Of a stretch of DNA of 64,000 bases, positions 42,876-54,865 are shown one piece after another. The stretch spans positions 20,001-84,000 of the forward strand of contig CAUYLG010061956.1 in NCBI GenBank assembly GCA_963573385.1, read 5' to 3'. The DNA is from Cacajao melanocephalus. Taxonomy: Eukaryota; Chordata; Mammalia; Primates; Pitheciidae. How positions within the stretch are numbered: position 1 is the first letter of the stretch; each line of letters starts with the position of its first letter. Both the position numbers and the translations under genes were made by a program. The notes beneath the pieces were generated by a model that had not been told where the DNA came from, ran no database searches, and worked only from the letters and a program-made list of their open reading frames with translations.

Positions 42876-45000
42876 TTAATAACTCTTTTTTCCTACAGTA
42901 GGTACAATTAGATTGCAGTGAATAGAATTCATTACTAACAACAAAAGAGAAACACATAACCTCGAAATTAGGACTCAATTTCTAGAAGAAAAAAATTTGA
43001 TGACAAAATCTTCCCGGGAAACAAATAAGCAATTAAATTGGGTAAATGTGCACTCAATTTGAAAGAAACACAAAAAGGAAAATGTCCAATAATAATTCAA
43101 AATAAATCTGTCTCAAGTAATGAAGAAGTCATGAATAGAGTAATCTGACTGTTTTCTCTCTGTAGAAGTAAAATGTCTACGTAGCACCAAAAAGAGCCTA
43201 ATTAAATATGGGGAATGTTCTTTGCCCCCATTTTTCTCTGATGATCCTGGTTACCAATAATTATTATTTTACGCTTTGCTTTTCTACTTCACTTAATACC
43301 CGAATGACTTATAGGCCACTTCGCTTTGTATTGTTAATTTCCTTTTATATGTTTAGCTATCTACAATGAGATTTAAGCTCCTCAAAGAAGGCAAGAATAT
43401 GTTGCACTTTTTTGTATGTCCATATGCCCTGCACATAATGTGCTCAACCAATTGTTGGTTTAATTCAGGCTGAGACTTCTGCCACTAATATTACCTAGAC
43501 ACCAAATTTGGCTAAATGGTAGCATAATGGCTATAGTTACCTTGGCAACCTTTGACAGCTTTTGCAATGGAATCTGTATTTTCAATGAAAAGCATCCAAT
43601 TCTTTGCAACAGACTTCATCCTTTTGCCCTTTAGTAGGCAGACTACTGTATTTGCAAGCAATCGGTGCAGGGTGAAGCCTGTGATATATTTGAGGTATGT
43701 TTCTCAAAAGTTCTATTTCACTTTAATTTCTGCCATGTAAGAATTCATCAAGGAACCTCTATGCAGCACAACAGATTACATGATCTACTGCCAAATAGGA
43801 AAGACCATGACTAGAAAGAAGGGAATGGAGCAGAGCTTGAAAAACAATGCCATAAAGAGTAAATCAGATACACTAGAAAAAAGGACACAAACAGAGGAAG
43901 GATAAGGCAGAGTGGACCAAGCCTTTAAGATGTGTAAGTGCAAGTTAAGATTTAAGATGTTCTATAAATGTTTATTGAGTGACTGAAGGAATGAATGCAT
44001 AATGTCAGAGTTCCTGCACTTCACTGCATTTGAGAGAGTAGATGCATAATGACAGGATAGTAAAAGGGGATTGAAGGTCAGAGTTAAGAGGCCCTTAAGC
44101 TGAAACAACCAAGAGTTCTTTGGGAATGGTGCAGAAAAACTGAACATTGTGTTGTATTGCTTTTGAAAACTCCCAAGAAGTTTTGGCCAATGCTGGCAAC
44201 CATGCAATGCATTAAAGAGTGATGGCCACATTGTGCCTCTCGGAATCGTCCAGGTGGCTGGATTAAAAGAGGTGTACCACTTAGCAAACTCTTTCACCAG
44301 CTGTCTCTATGTGTGAATTTTGAAGCTGCCAAACCAGACACGAATGGCGTGTTGGCCTCTACAGTCGCACAAGCTAAGCCACTATCGCAGATGTGCTATG
44401 TTCGCACAATATTCACGGTGGCTAGAGGGCAGCTAACTTCCTCAGAGGACGCTGGGTACACCAGCTGCTGGTGACAGCAATAGAATCAGATAGGTTCTGC
44501 CCTGTAGTTTTTAAATGCTGCCTGCTTTAAAAAGCAGAGCCTCCAAATAATGCAGGAGCTAACAAGTTTGCAAAGGAAATGCACTTGCAATATGCAAACC
44601 AGAGCAGCTGGGTATCCAACTGTGTAAAGAAACACAGAGGGCTCTTCTTTTCCCTCAAACTGATATTACTTACCCGGGTTTTATAGAGTTGAAAGCATAT
44701 GCTTAAGTATAATTACTCAACAATTCAGACCAATTTCCACATCACAGCCACATAAATAGGATATTTCATTCCACCTAGGTGGTGACAATATGACTCTTTT
44801 GCCTGGGTATTTCTGATGAGTCTTATAAACCAGTGGCTCAAGAGGCAACATTATGAAATTAATTTGAAAAACAAGATATTTCATGCATACACAATATATG
44901 TACCTCTCTGTATAAGTAAATAAAACAAATCATCTAGATTAAGAAAGAACATCACCAGTACAACTCAAATCTCTCCTCTATGGCTTTATGTTGGTAACCC
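42876..45000. other. Unassigned single-copy-like DNA
   Basis: No gene recognised. A frame of 111 codons (43962-44297, -) has no family match. 44330-44470 is locally CpG-enriched. A possible L2-type end lies at 43955-44000 ('tctataaatgtttattgagtgactgaaggaatgaatg'). Confidence 0.4.
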
Positions 45001-45170
45001 CCAGGACCAGCTTCATAATTTGAGGGGCCCAGTGCAAAATGCAAGGTCCCTTGTTCAAAATTATTAAGGATTTCTAGATAGTGACAACACAACATGAAAC
45101 CACACCAGGGTCCTTCTAAACTCAGGGCTCTGTGTCATAGGTCACATTCCCATGAAAACTGATCTGGTAG
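45001..45170. mobile_element. Interspersed repeat, family not identified
   Basis: 'ttgaggggcccagtgcaaaatgcaaggtcccttgttcaaaattattaagg' and 'ctaaactcagggctctgtg' read as a recurrent mammalian repeat. I cannot name it or fix its ends. Confidence 0.4.
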
Positions 45171-45299
45171 TTCCCCCACTCAGTATTCAAACAGGGAGAA
45201 TTACTCTGGATTTTCTAGATATGAATGCAATAGTTTTTGTAGGCTTTGCTTAATATATAGTAATTAAATACCATGTGTTTGAAATTTATAAACATGCTA

Positions 45300-45480
45300 T
45301 ATATCTGAAATCATGTTTTTGAGATTCATCCATGTTGCTCTATAAAGTTGTCATTAATATATTTTAATTGCTTATGTTATACCAATTAATGTACTATACA
45401 TTTAAACATTTTCCTATTGAAGAACATTCAGGTTGTATCCAGTTTTCATGTTTGTTTCTATAAGAAACAATGCCTTCAGG
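45300..45480 (-). mobile_element. Ancient L1M fragment, antisense
   Basis: 'gtttttgagattcatccatgttgctctataaagtt', 'tattgaagaacattcaggttgtatccagttttcatg' and 'caatgccttcagg' correspond to antisense L1M near the ORF2 end. Confidence 0.6.
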
Positions 45481-45579
45481 AAAATGTTTGCAAATGCCTC
45501 CTGGGAGTCCATGTTTAGAGTTCCGTATGTTTCTCCTAAACAGCAAAGAACTCCACTGGGTTTTCATCAAGTCTGACAA

Positions 45580-46720
45580 TCTGTCTTGTTACTAGTGAAA
45601 ATGGTCCATTTACATTTATGTGGTTATTGGTATATTTTGATTCATTTCTATCACCTTACTCTATGCTTTGTATTTGTCCCCCTCCATGTTTCTTTTTTCC
45701 TGCTATCTTACCTTGATTTTCATTTCAGTTTTTCTCTACTGCTTTAGTTGAATTCTTTCTTATTCTGTCCTTGGAATTTTAGCATATCTAAATATCAATG
45801 TCTCAGGTTAATCATCATATCTTAATTCTCTAATCAAATAATGCTGAAACTATAGAATGTTTTAACTTATGTCACCCTCCTTCAAATTTATAAGCTAATG
45901 TCATTCAGTATTTTAGTTCTGTCTTATTATTTTTCCCTATAAAATAGACATTGTTAATATTATTTTATACTGTCAGTAATTATTTAGCTTTATCTACATG
46001 TTTATCCATTTCTTGGCTCACATTTCTTCTTATATATCAGACATTCCTTCTAGAGTCATTTTTATTTCATCAAAAGTATAGCTTTTAGAAGTTCCTTTAG
46101 TTAGAACCTTATGATAGTAAAATCGCAGTTTTATTTAATGACCTATTTGGTTTTGGTTCCCAAAATACAGTTTTACTTGCTAAACAACTTAAGATTGACA
46201 GATACTCCATCTCAACACAGCATTCATGCTGTGGCATGGTGTTGCTATTAATCTAATTTTTGTTTCTTTCTAGAAAAGAAAATAATTTTTAAATTGTCTT
46301 TTTGTCTTTGGTATACCCCCAGTGCCACCACAATGTATATAAGTGTAGATTTCTTTTTATTTTTTTGTTTGGAACAAATTTTGCTCACATCTCTGATGAT
46401 TCAAATCTATCATCAGTTCTGAAAACATCTCAGCCACTATACATCCAAATATTGCCTCCTTATTCTCTCTGTTTTCTCAAATTTAAAATGCTAGATCTTC
46501 TCATTATAACCCCTGTGTCTCTTACACTCAATTTTCTATTGTCAGTCTCCTTTTTCTGTAAGCTATATTCTGGTTTATTTCTTCACATTTATCTTCCTAT
46601 TTACTAGTTCTCTCTTTAGCCATATCTACTTACTGTTAAACTATTCATCATTTTATTGCAATAAATGTATTTTTCATTTTAAGGGTGTTATTGTCTTTTT
46701 AGAAGCCAAATGAGTCCAAA
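45580..46720 (-). mobile_element. Ancient L1M/HAL1-type remnant, antisense
   Basis: The left part ('gtccatttacatttatgtggttattgg', 'tgtccccctccatgtttc') and the right part ('ccaaatattgcctccttattctctctgttttctc', 'ctagatcttctcattataacccctgtgtctcttac', 'ttactgttaaactattcatcattttattgc') match sequence I associate with the antisense of old L1 ORF1 regions. Strongly decayed; limits approximate. Confidence 0.5.
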
Positions 46721-47281
46721 ACTAAAAACTAAGAGTGACATATATCTATTTTTCCAATTTCAGCAGTTGACTATTGACTGTTGTCTAAAAGGAAGCTTTC
46801 CAGGCATGACTTGCTGAGGAATGGGGCCAAGCAGCTAGTCTTTTTATTCTCATTTCAACCAATTAGCCAGGACAGTGTTAATTATCTCATGTTGATGACA
46901 GGTCTATTGTCTCAGTCTATATCAATAAATGGCATAGAAAAGGAAAGCCCTTTGCATGTTGTTAGTGTGGTCCATGGTACTTTTGTTTCTGCTTTCACTT
47001 TAGGGCAGGTAACAACAGTATAGGGACTGCTTAAAATTCAGCCAGTACTTAAATGAAAAGGGAGCAGATCTTCAGTGAAGTCTAGACAAATACAAATGGG
47101 TGCTTGAAGATGTCAATGCAGATTAGAGAGCAATATAGAAATTATATAGCAAAGAAGTGAGGAGGAGGAAAAAGAAAAAAAACTAAGGTAGGAATACAGA
47201 TGGACTGATTACTCAGTTCTGGTGGCCTGATGTCAGTAAATGTGTGATGGAGCTGTTAAAACCACCAACCACCAGCGTAGA
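46721..47281. other. Unassigned DNA
   Basis: No gene or repeat recognised. An 80-codon frame at 46781-47023 (+) has no family resemblance. Confidence 0.4.
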
Positions 47282-47551
<270 letters not shown>

Positions 47552-47556
47552 TAGAC

Positions 47557-47602
47557 TGTGTGTCTGCGTGCATGTGTCTGTGTGTATGTGTGTGTGTGTG
47601 TA
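47557..47602. repeat. (TG)n microsatellite, imperfect
   Basis: TG-rich with TC, CG and TA interruptions, ending in a clean (TG)n run near 47588-47601. Confidence 0.85.
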
Positions 47603-48379
47603 TCCTATAATTTATTTTATACATATAGCATACATATTTTAAACCTAAACTATATGATATACTTGTGTATCATACTTGATATTTAATAATACTATAGGCT
47701 GTGAATATGGTAGAGAAACAGCTTGCCAATTACATTTTTAGCAGTCATACCAAAGAATGAATATTTCATAAGAAACCTAAAGGGATTACTTTTTGATTCT
47801 TTCATTGGAGAAAGAAGACTATCATCCGAAGAGGCAGCTTAAGGGGACTGTTTAGATGTTGTAAAGAGCCATCATGTTTATTATTTGTGACATAAATGGA
47901 AACTTTTTAAGTAGATTATGTTCTGACATAAAGAATTCCAGTTAAGACACCAGATTGCAAGGCAAAGACACAAACAGCTGCTGCAGCTTTGAAACTGTAC
48001 TTACTGCTCACTTGTTCACAAAAATGTTTAGATCAACTTCACTACTTTCAAACTTTCTGCAGACAAGAGGCATGGATGTATTACAGGCCTGGGGAATGGT
48101 TTTAGAAACAATCAAAGGCTAACACAAAGCCAAGAAATTTTCAGGGGGTACAAGCCTCCACCTCATGAATGAAGTGTTCACTACAAACACTGTGATATTA
48201 TTGAAGAAAACATGGGCAACCAACCTGTGAAACAAAATGAAAAACTTAAACCATAATAAAATCACTGCTATTGTACCGAAGCAGTCCCCAGAGAATCAAG
48301 AAACAGTTTGGTTTCCAGAGAATATGAATCCTACTTGCCAAGGGAATCAGGCACCAATTCTTCCTCAATGCTATTCTTT
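47603..48379. other. Unassigned DNA
   Basis: No gene or repeat recognised. Confidence 0.4.
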
Positions 48380-48735
48380 CTACTCCAGTTTCTGCCTGTC
48401 CAGAGTCCTTCCATCCTTCAAGCCTAGGTCAGCATCTAGTTCTCCAGAAAGCACTACTTCATTAGCTGCTTCCACTCCTCTAACACATAGGATGTATTGA
48501 TCTTCATTTATGTTTTTACCTTTGAATTCTGTAGCATGTGATTTACATCACTGTTCATGCTTGTTATAAGATGATGCCACTTAGAAAATTTCATAGCAAT
48601 CACAAGGCTTGCTGACTACCACATCATATTTGTGGTTTAACAATTCAATAATGCCAGTGAGAAAAATATTATTACTGTTGCCTCATTATATGCTTGGCAC
48701 ATAGAAGACAGTTGGTAAATATGAGTTGACTAGGT
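48380..48735 (+). mobile_element. L2-like LINE fragment, sense
   Basis: 'tccatccttcaagcctaggtcagcatctagttctccagaaagcactac' and the end 'atgcttggcacatagaagacagttggtaaatatgagttgac' fit L2 3' sequence. The middle is diverged. Confidence 0.5.
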
Positions 48736-48744
48736 GTCAATTTT

Positions 48745-48850
48745 TGACAAAGGAACTAAACCTCAAAGTTACTTTCAAGTTTACACAGTTAAGAAACAGC
48801 AAAACCACGTCTTAGCATACACCTTGATCTGGTTCCCAATCAAAGGTACT
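48745..48850 (-). mobile_element. MIR-like fragment, antisense, weak
   Basis: 'aggaactaaacctcaaagttactttcaagtttacacagttaagaaacagcaaaacc' has the rhythm of antisense MIR. Tentative. Confidence 0.35.
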
Positions 48851-48894
48851 TTCCATTACCAGGACTGCCGCTCATATTGTGCCTTGTTTTTACA

Positions 48895-49168
48895 TGCTCA
48901 CATATTCTCACACACATAGAAGCATAACACACTCAGATATATGCTCACACTCTCACAGTTACTCTCAGACACATTCACACGCAGGCATATATATACACAC
49001 ACACAGCACATATGCACCCACACATTCACACTTTCTCACATACTAACAGACACACTCACACACACAAGCACACATTCACTCTTTCACACATTCTTCCACA
49101 TTCATACTGACAAGTACATACAGTCTCACACATTCTCACACTCTTACACACACAAGCACACACAGAGC
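48895..49168. repeat. CA-rich degenerate minisatellite-like region
   Basis: About 270 bp built from CACACATTCTCACA-like units with variable spacing. The + strand is nearly free of G. It reads as a His/Thr/Ser-rich frame (48941-49228), which I take to be a composition effect and not a gene. Confidence 0.85.
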
Positions 49169-49170
49169 TT

Positions 49171-50565
49171 ACCTACTAGATTGAAATATCTTATCTACCA
49201 CATTGAAATTGTGTTCCAGTGTGAATGACTAGTAAAAACTGGTTTTTAGTGCACCCATGGTGAAGCTTGCAAATAAGTTGTTTACTGAATTTAAACAAAA
49301 GAAATATCTATTCAATAATAAATAAACATGCTTCACTATCCTGAGAAGTAATTTAAATAAATTACAATAAAGAAAAGTTTTTCTATTCTTTCTTAAAGCT
49401 CTCTTGTGCTCTACTGAGAAGGGGACTGATTGAAATAAAAATAATAATAATAGTAATCCAGGAACAACTGGAAATGAAGATATACAGGAAGTAGAGGATT
49501 CTTCAACCGGAAATGAAGATGTACAGGAAATTCGAGGATTTTTTTTCTACACATTGTCTCCTACGCCCATCTGGGAGAATTCTAACCTCCTTCTCAGCCT
49601 AGTGCTCATACCTTCAGTCTGAACAGTTGGGGACCACCAAGGAAAGTATCTTTACTCCCAAGAGGAGCAGACAAGTTGTGGAGGCAGCAGGGAGCTAATA
49701 GGACCGGAATGAGCTTCACGAACTCACAGACTCTCAAGTCTCCAGCCTTCGCACCCACAGCAAACCGCTGTCCCTGGGAGTATTCCTTGGGCCACTTTGT
49801 GAGGTGTTGCCTCTGCCTTCAGTGCTAATTGAGAGAGCAGGTGTCTGCATCTCCAGATATTAACAGCTTGAATGTTGTTTGGTGGCACATATTATATCCA
49901 CATAAAAACACACCCATTGTAGCAGATCATGGTGGTTGCTTACTTTCTACAGTTTCTATTACCCTATGCAATGAATATTGAAAATTTTAGAAGTATGATT
50001 TGAAGGTCATCAGTTAAATCATTTAGCTTGAGTTATCACAGTTCATGAATTAGCTGAGGTGGGGGAGTGGAGATGGGTCATGAGTGGAACCAGGGGAAAA
50101 GATGATGCCAAAAGAGCATTACCACCCTTGTCCAGAATCAGGGTTTTGATTAGTTGCCCTGGGTGAAAACTGACTGCTACCATGTGGTTACATTTTCCAG
50201 GGCAAAATAAATCAATTTAAAATGTCAATTAAAAACGTCTACAGAGGAGCCAAGTATTACAGTCTTTTCATCTGTTTCTAACAATTATTTCATCACTAGT
50301 ACTAGTGATTTTAGGAATATATAAACAAAAAGAATCCCAATACAATGTGCGTTATGTGCATGATGGATACACTAAAAGCCCTAACTTCACCACTAAACAA
50401 TCTCTCCATGCAACAAAATTGCATTTGGACCCCTTAAACGTATACAGACATTTTTTTTAATCCCAAGTTTTTATTCTAATGTTTAATAAATACATAACTC
50501 CTTTGTTAACATAAGAAACACTTTATGAATGATGGGGATGTATTGACACCAATTAACAGCCTTCT
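49171..50565. other. Unassigned DNA
   Basis: It contains an (AAT)n run at about 49436-49452 and the tandem duplication at 49465-49543. A somewhat higher-GC stretch lies at 49560-49850. No gene recognised. Confidence 0.4.
49465..49543. repeat. 39-bp tandem duplication
   Basis: Two adjacent units start CAACTGGAAATGAAG (49465) and CAACCGGAAATGAAG (49504). They share 'taCAGGAA' and 'GAGGATT' with about five differences and one indel. Confidence 0.85.
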
Positions 50566-50682
50566 GGGCTGGTGCGGTGGCTCACATCTGTTATCCCAGA
50601 ACTTTGGGAGGCTGAGGTGGGCGGATCATGAGGTCAGGAAATCAGGAAAAATACATCCATCTCAAAAAAAAAAAAAAAAAAA
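50566..50682 (+). mobile_element. Alu with large internal deletion
   Basis: It starts as a normal Alu (GGGCTGGTGCGGTGGCTCAC) and proceeds to 'gatcatgaggtcaggaaatcagg'. It then jumps to 'ccatctc' and a 19-A tail. Most of the left-arm end, linker and right arm (about 180 bp) are absent. Confidence 0.88.
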
Positions 50683-50789
50683 CTTTCAAATTACAGGAAG
50701 AACATAAAAGTTGCTAAGATTGCAAGTTGGTGGTAAACATGTTTCATATATGAAAGTTAAGTACTAATAATAAATATTATTGTTCCTAA

Positions 50790-51015
50790 AGTACTATGGC
50801 TAATGCTTTATTTCAATTGGTCTTTACAACAGCCCATGAAATTATTCCCATTTTAAAGCTCAATTTTTTTGTATTTAAATTTTTTAAATTTCTAATTATT
50901 CCCATTTGAAGCTCAGGAAATTTAAGAGGTTTTCCTGAGGACATACAAGCTGGTATGTAACAGAAAACAGTCTAGATGCAAACCAGATCTTCTCATTTTA
51001 ATTCGAGTGCCTCTG
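50790..51015 (-). mobile_element. MIR SINE, antisense, with an internal duplication
   Basis: 'caattggtctttacaacagcccatgaaattattcccattttaaagctca', 'gctcaggaaatttaagaggttttcctgagg' and 'agtctagatgcaaaccagatcttc' follow antisense MIR. The 'attattcccattt-aagctca' piece occurs twice (about 50840 and 50897). Confidence 0.7.
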
Positions 51016-51282
51016 GGATCTGTTGGAGGCATGAATGGAGTCCATGTGTGTTGACCCAAGTCCACTAGTCTTCACACAGTGACACAGTCGACAAATTAAA
51101 AATATGAGCCCCAGGTCACTGGTGAAAATAATGACCAAGATGGTTTTTCATGCACAACAGCCATTTAGTTAAAAAGAAATCACAAACCTATCTTATTTTA
51201 ATCTCTTAAAAGTTAGAGGGAGTGAAGGTATAGGAATACTTTCTGGGCTACATTTGCATCTAAGTATTTGTATACTTAAAGC

Positions 51283-51425
51283 AGAGTCTCTCAACAGCAA
51301 CACTATTGAAATTTGGGGGCAGCTATTTCTCATATGCAGGGGTGTCAACATCCCTGGCCTCTACTTACTAGATGCCAATAGTGACAACCAAAAATGTGTC
51401 ATTTTTGACAGAAATTGTCTCCCTA
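51283..51425 (-). mobile_element. MER5A-like hAT element, antisense, partial
   Basis: 'gagtctctcaacagcaacactattgaaatttggggg', 'catccctggcctctacttactagatgccaatag' and 'tgacaaccaaaaatgtg' match antisense MER5A. The far end is missing. Confidence 0.8.
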
Positions 51426-51899
51426 AGAAGTAAAATTCACTCTTCCCCTTGTTAGGAACCATAGACTTAGAAGTTTGATTTATTTTTTTTCTGTACCTGA
51501 ACGGAGTTCTGTTTAATCTGAATTACAAAATGTAACTGAGAAATGTTCCACACTTCCTTCAGATGAAGAAGAAATCTCCAGACTATTTTCCCCACCAAGT
51601 GTGAGAGAATTGCCTGACCACATATTACCACCAGCAACTATCCTGTAGTTGACAGTGACTTCTCTGACCTTCGGTTTTCTGCCACAGATGGGACATTCAC
51701 CATAGATTGTATCCTGATAGCACAAAAGCATGCTGTGAGCAGTAACATACTTGGAAGATGTTAAAGATTAGGAGGAATTTTGTCATTCCAATATTTTTAG
51801 GTAAAATATGACAAATGTATGAAATGTGGTGCTAGAACCCAAGGGGCTTTGTCCCAGTGTGCAATCAGTAAGAAAGGAAACCAAAACCAAAAGAAAAAA
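51426..51899. other. Unassigned DNA
   Basis: No gene recognised. A 72-codon frame (51513-51731, -) has a C-P-I-C-G-R-K stretch that looks like half a zinc-binding motif; see rejected items. Confidence 0.35.
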
Positions 51900-52174
51900 A
51901 AAAGTGGTGAACCCATATGATCAACGGATTTCCAACAAAAGTTCCAAAGTAATTCAATGGAGATATAAAAGTTTTCTCAACAGTGGTGCTAGATCAACAG
52001 GATGTCCACATGGAAAAAAAATTACATTAAACATTAACTTTTACCATACAACTTTTACAAAAGTTAACTTGAAATGACCACAGATCTAAATGTGTAACCT
52101 AAAACTACAAAAGTTCTTAGAAGGACTTACAGGTGAAAATCTTCACAACTTTGGGGTAAGCAAAAACAGAAAAA

Positions 52175-52216
<42 letters not shown>

Positions 52217-53180
52217 TTGGACTTCATCAAAATGTAAAACTTTTTCTCTTTGAAAAGTACCATTAATTAAGTAAAAGACAAGACTTATGCTGGGGATGCA
52301 ATACATCTAGCATACAAGAATTTGTATCCAGAATATATAAAGAACTCTCACAACTAAAGAAGACAACCCAATTTTTTAAATGAGCAAAAAGTTTGAATGA
52401 ACATTTCACAAAAGGAAAGATATATAAATGGTCAGTAAGCACATGAAAAGATGCTTCACATCACTGGTCATTAAGAAAATGCAAACCAAAGCCACAGAAG
52501 GATAACACTGCACATGCGTTAGATTTGCTAACACGTAAAATGTTGACCATACCAAGGATGAAGGTTGGCAAGGATGAAGAGGAATGAACACTCATACAGT
52601 GCCAGTGGGATATAAAATGGGATAAACACTTTGGAAAACAGTTCAATCATTGCTGAAAATGTTAAAATATACCTACCATACAATCCAGCTACTCTGGTAC
52701 AAACAAATGTGCCCATATTTCAGTATGAAAATATTCATAGCAGCTTTCTTTATAACCAAATACTTTGAAGAACTTAAAATTAAGATATATACATACAGTG
52801 GGATACTACTCAGCAATAAAAAGAAAGGAACTATTAATATATGTAATAATATGGATGAATCTCAAAATTATTATGTTAAGAAGAGACCAGTCAAAAAAGA
52901 AAATATACTATATGATTCCATTTGTATAAATTCTATAGCACCAAAACCAATTTGCAGTGATGGGAAACAGGTTAGTGTTTCCTGGGGTTGATGTGGAAGG
53001 AGACATGAATTTCAAAGAAGCGCAAGGAAATTATTTATACAATGACAGAGACGTTTGCTAACTTGATTGTGATGATGACCTTAAGGGTGTGTGCCTATGT
53101 CAAAACTGTTGAAATTTTACACCTTAAATACATGTAGTTTATTGTACTTCAATTATACCTCAATAAAATAAAAAGAAACA
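51900..53180 (+). mobile_element. Ancient L1M, ORF2 C-terminal part and 3'UTR
   Basis: Sense L1M: 'ttcaatggagatataaaagttttctcaacagtggtgct' (51954), 'ggacttcatcaaaatgtaaaactttt', 'atccagaatatataaagaactctcacaac', 'acatgaaaagatgcttcacatcactggtcatta', 'actactcagcaataaaaag' and the 3' end 'ttcaattatacctcaataaaataaaaag'. A run of A then AT repeats (52170-52210) interrupts it. No coding capacity remains. Confidence 0.85.
52170..52210. repeat. A14 run followed by (AT)n
   Basis: A simple repeat inside the L1M copy, likely unstable in length. Confidence 0.9.
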
Positions 53181-53390
53181 AGTTGTAGGAAAAGAAAAAG
53201 TTTTATCTACCTAACAGAAATTGTGATGAAGGACATAATTCACCCCAAACCTCTATTATTCCAAAGTAACTACTAAAGACAATTTTGGTAGTTATGTGTT
53301 GCATAAACACCCAACCCATGACATAGTTGTGCTTGGGAACCAGTCTAACTAGTGTATCTTGACTTTTGGCCAGAATTTAAAATAACAAAA

Positions 53391-53394
<4 letters not shown>

Positions 53395-53446
<52 letters not shown>

Positions 53447-53474
53447 AGAAAGAGAAGAGAGAGAGAGAGAGAGA
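53395..53474. repeat. (AC)24 followed by GA-rich repeat
   Basis: 48 bp of uninterrupted AC (53395-53442), then GAAA/GA-rich sequence with a (GA)n run (about 53456-53474). The longest perfect microsatellite in the window. Confidence 0.96.
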
Positions 53475-53991
53475 AATACACTCACAGCACAATTCTATTC
53501 AAAGCAAAATCACTTGTTACAATTATTTCCTCCTGCCATTCTCTGCATTCTTTCTTTATTTGAGGCTGTCATAGTTCTGTTATATTTTTGTTCAAAAAAT
53601 AGCTAAACTTCTTTAAATAAAATGATACACCCTTACAGAGTGAAGTATTTGACCTGAGTTTATATTAATGCTTCAACTAATACCAAATGTTACAAAAACT
53701 TAAAAATCTTTGAGATGCATTAATAAGGTCAATTCTGTGTCTTTTATATTTTAGGCATGGGAAACCCGAACTGAAGCAAAGTTATATTAAGTTGCAGTTG
53801 TGAAGGTGCCAGACCTGAAAGAGGTATACTCTGAGTGAGGTCTCACTCATGTCCCTCATCTAAGCTAAGTCAAACAATAAATGAATTTAATATTATTTGA
53901 GTCACAACAAAGAGACTAAGTTAAAAACAACAAAAAAAAAATCTAGATTTATATTTTCTCATATTGGCCACTTTGGGCACCTGTTTTCTGG

Positions 53992-54015
53992 AAAAAAAAA
54001 AAAAAAAAAAAAAAA
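53992..54015. repeat. A24 homopolymer
   Basis: 24 uninterrupted As. The preceding sequence is not a recognisable Alu, L1 or known cDNA end. Confidence 0.9.
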
Positions 54016-54654
54016 GCCTGAAAATAAAAAAACTAGGACTCGAATACTTGTTAGGTATATTGTATTTTTGCACTCCTAAAGAACTGTAATTCTGTGGCTT
54101 ATAGTCACATTTTGTGCTTCTCTTTGTTTCTCTCTGACAATGGTGAATTGCATATTACATCACAGGTTAAGCATTATATGGATTTAGGGTGAGCCGACTG
54201 ATGCTGACACAGTATCAGACTCTTACATCAGAACTTGAGCTTCACTACATGTGGCCAGTGCAGACATAAGTGAAAACATTATTTGCAAAGACATTATGCT
54301 CTTTTCTTTTTACTCCAAAATCAGCAAATGCCTTGATACAAATGATGTTATAATCCAAGAGATGGGTTAGCACTTAGGAAGCAAAATAAGGCAAAAGAAA
54401 ACAGATCAGAATGAAGGAAAAAAATAGATAATATGCAAGCAAACAAGACACAAGATAAACCTAACAAAAATCTAAATTTAAAAAGCAAGCAGACCACGAG
54501 AAAGTAGACTCCAAAAAGTAGGGGCATGAATATCAAGAGTTGCACACAAATATAGGCAAACTTATTCTAATTATTTTTTTAAATGGAAGTAATATAGCCA
54601 AGATGAAGAACATACTGTGATTTAAACACACAGACACACAAAACAGGGGAGACA

Positions 54655-54865
54655 CACTGAATTTGAAGCATGGCTTTATAACTTTCTATCCCTGTGATCT
54701 TGGCCAGCCATTTAATTCTACTCTTCTTCAGTTTGTCCTGTTTAATCAGAATAGTAACAACACAGTCAAAGAAAGGTTGCTACATGAATTGAGTAAGATA
54801 ATACTGACCGATCCCTTAACACAGAGCAAGGAGCATTATATACCCAATAAACTGTAAATAGTTTT
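54655..54865 (+). mobile_element. MIR SINE, sense
   Basis: 'tttgaagcatggctttataactttctatccctgtgatcttggccagccatttaattct', 'tcagtttgtcctgtttaatcagaatagtaa' and 'aagataatactgacc' follow MIR order. Confidence 0.65.

Larger units (their letters stand above)
53181..54654. other. Unassigned DNA with simple repeats
   Basis: It holds the AC/GA composite at 53395-53474 and the A24 run at 53992-54015. No gene or element recognised. Confidence 0.4.

Noticed and set aside
48895..49168. CRISPR-like array
   Set aside because: Units vary in length and sequence, there are no unique spacers or cas genes, and the setting is a vertebrate genome.
48941..49228. His/Thr-rich open frame as a repeat protein
   Set aside because: It is the direct product of CA-rich simple sequence with hardly any G and has no other coding signs.
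51513..51731. C-P-I-C-G-R-K stretch as a zinc-binding protein fragment
   Set aside because: Only one Cys pair is present in 72 codons, with no second pair, exon boundary or related sequence nearby. Chance is the simpler reading.
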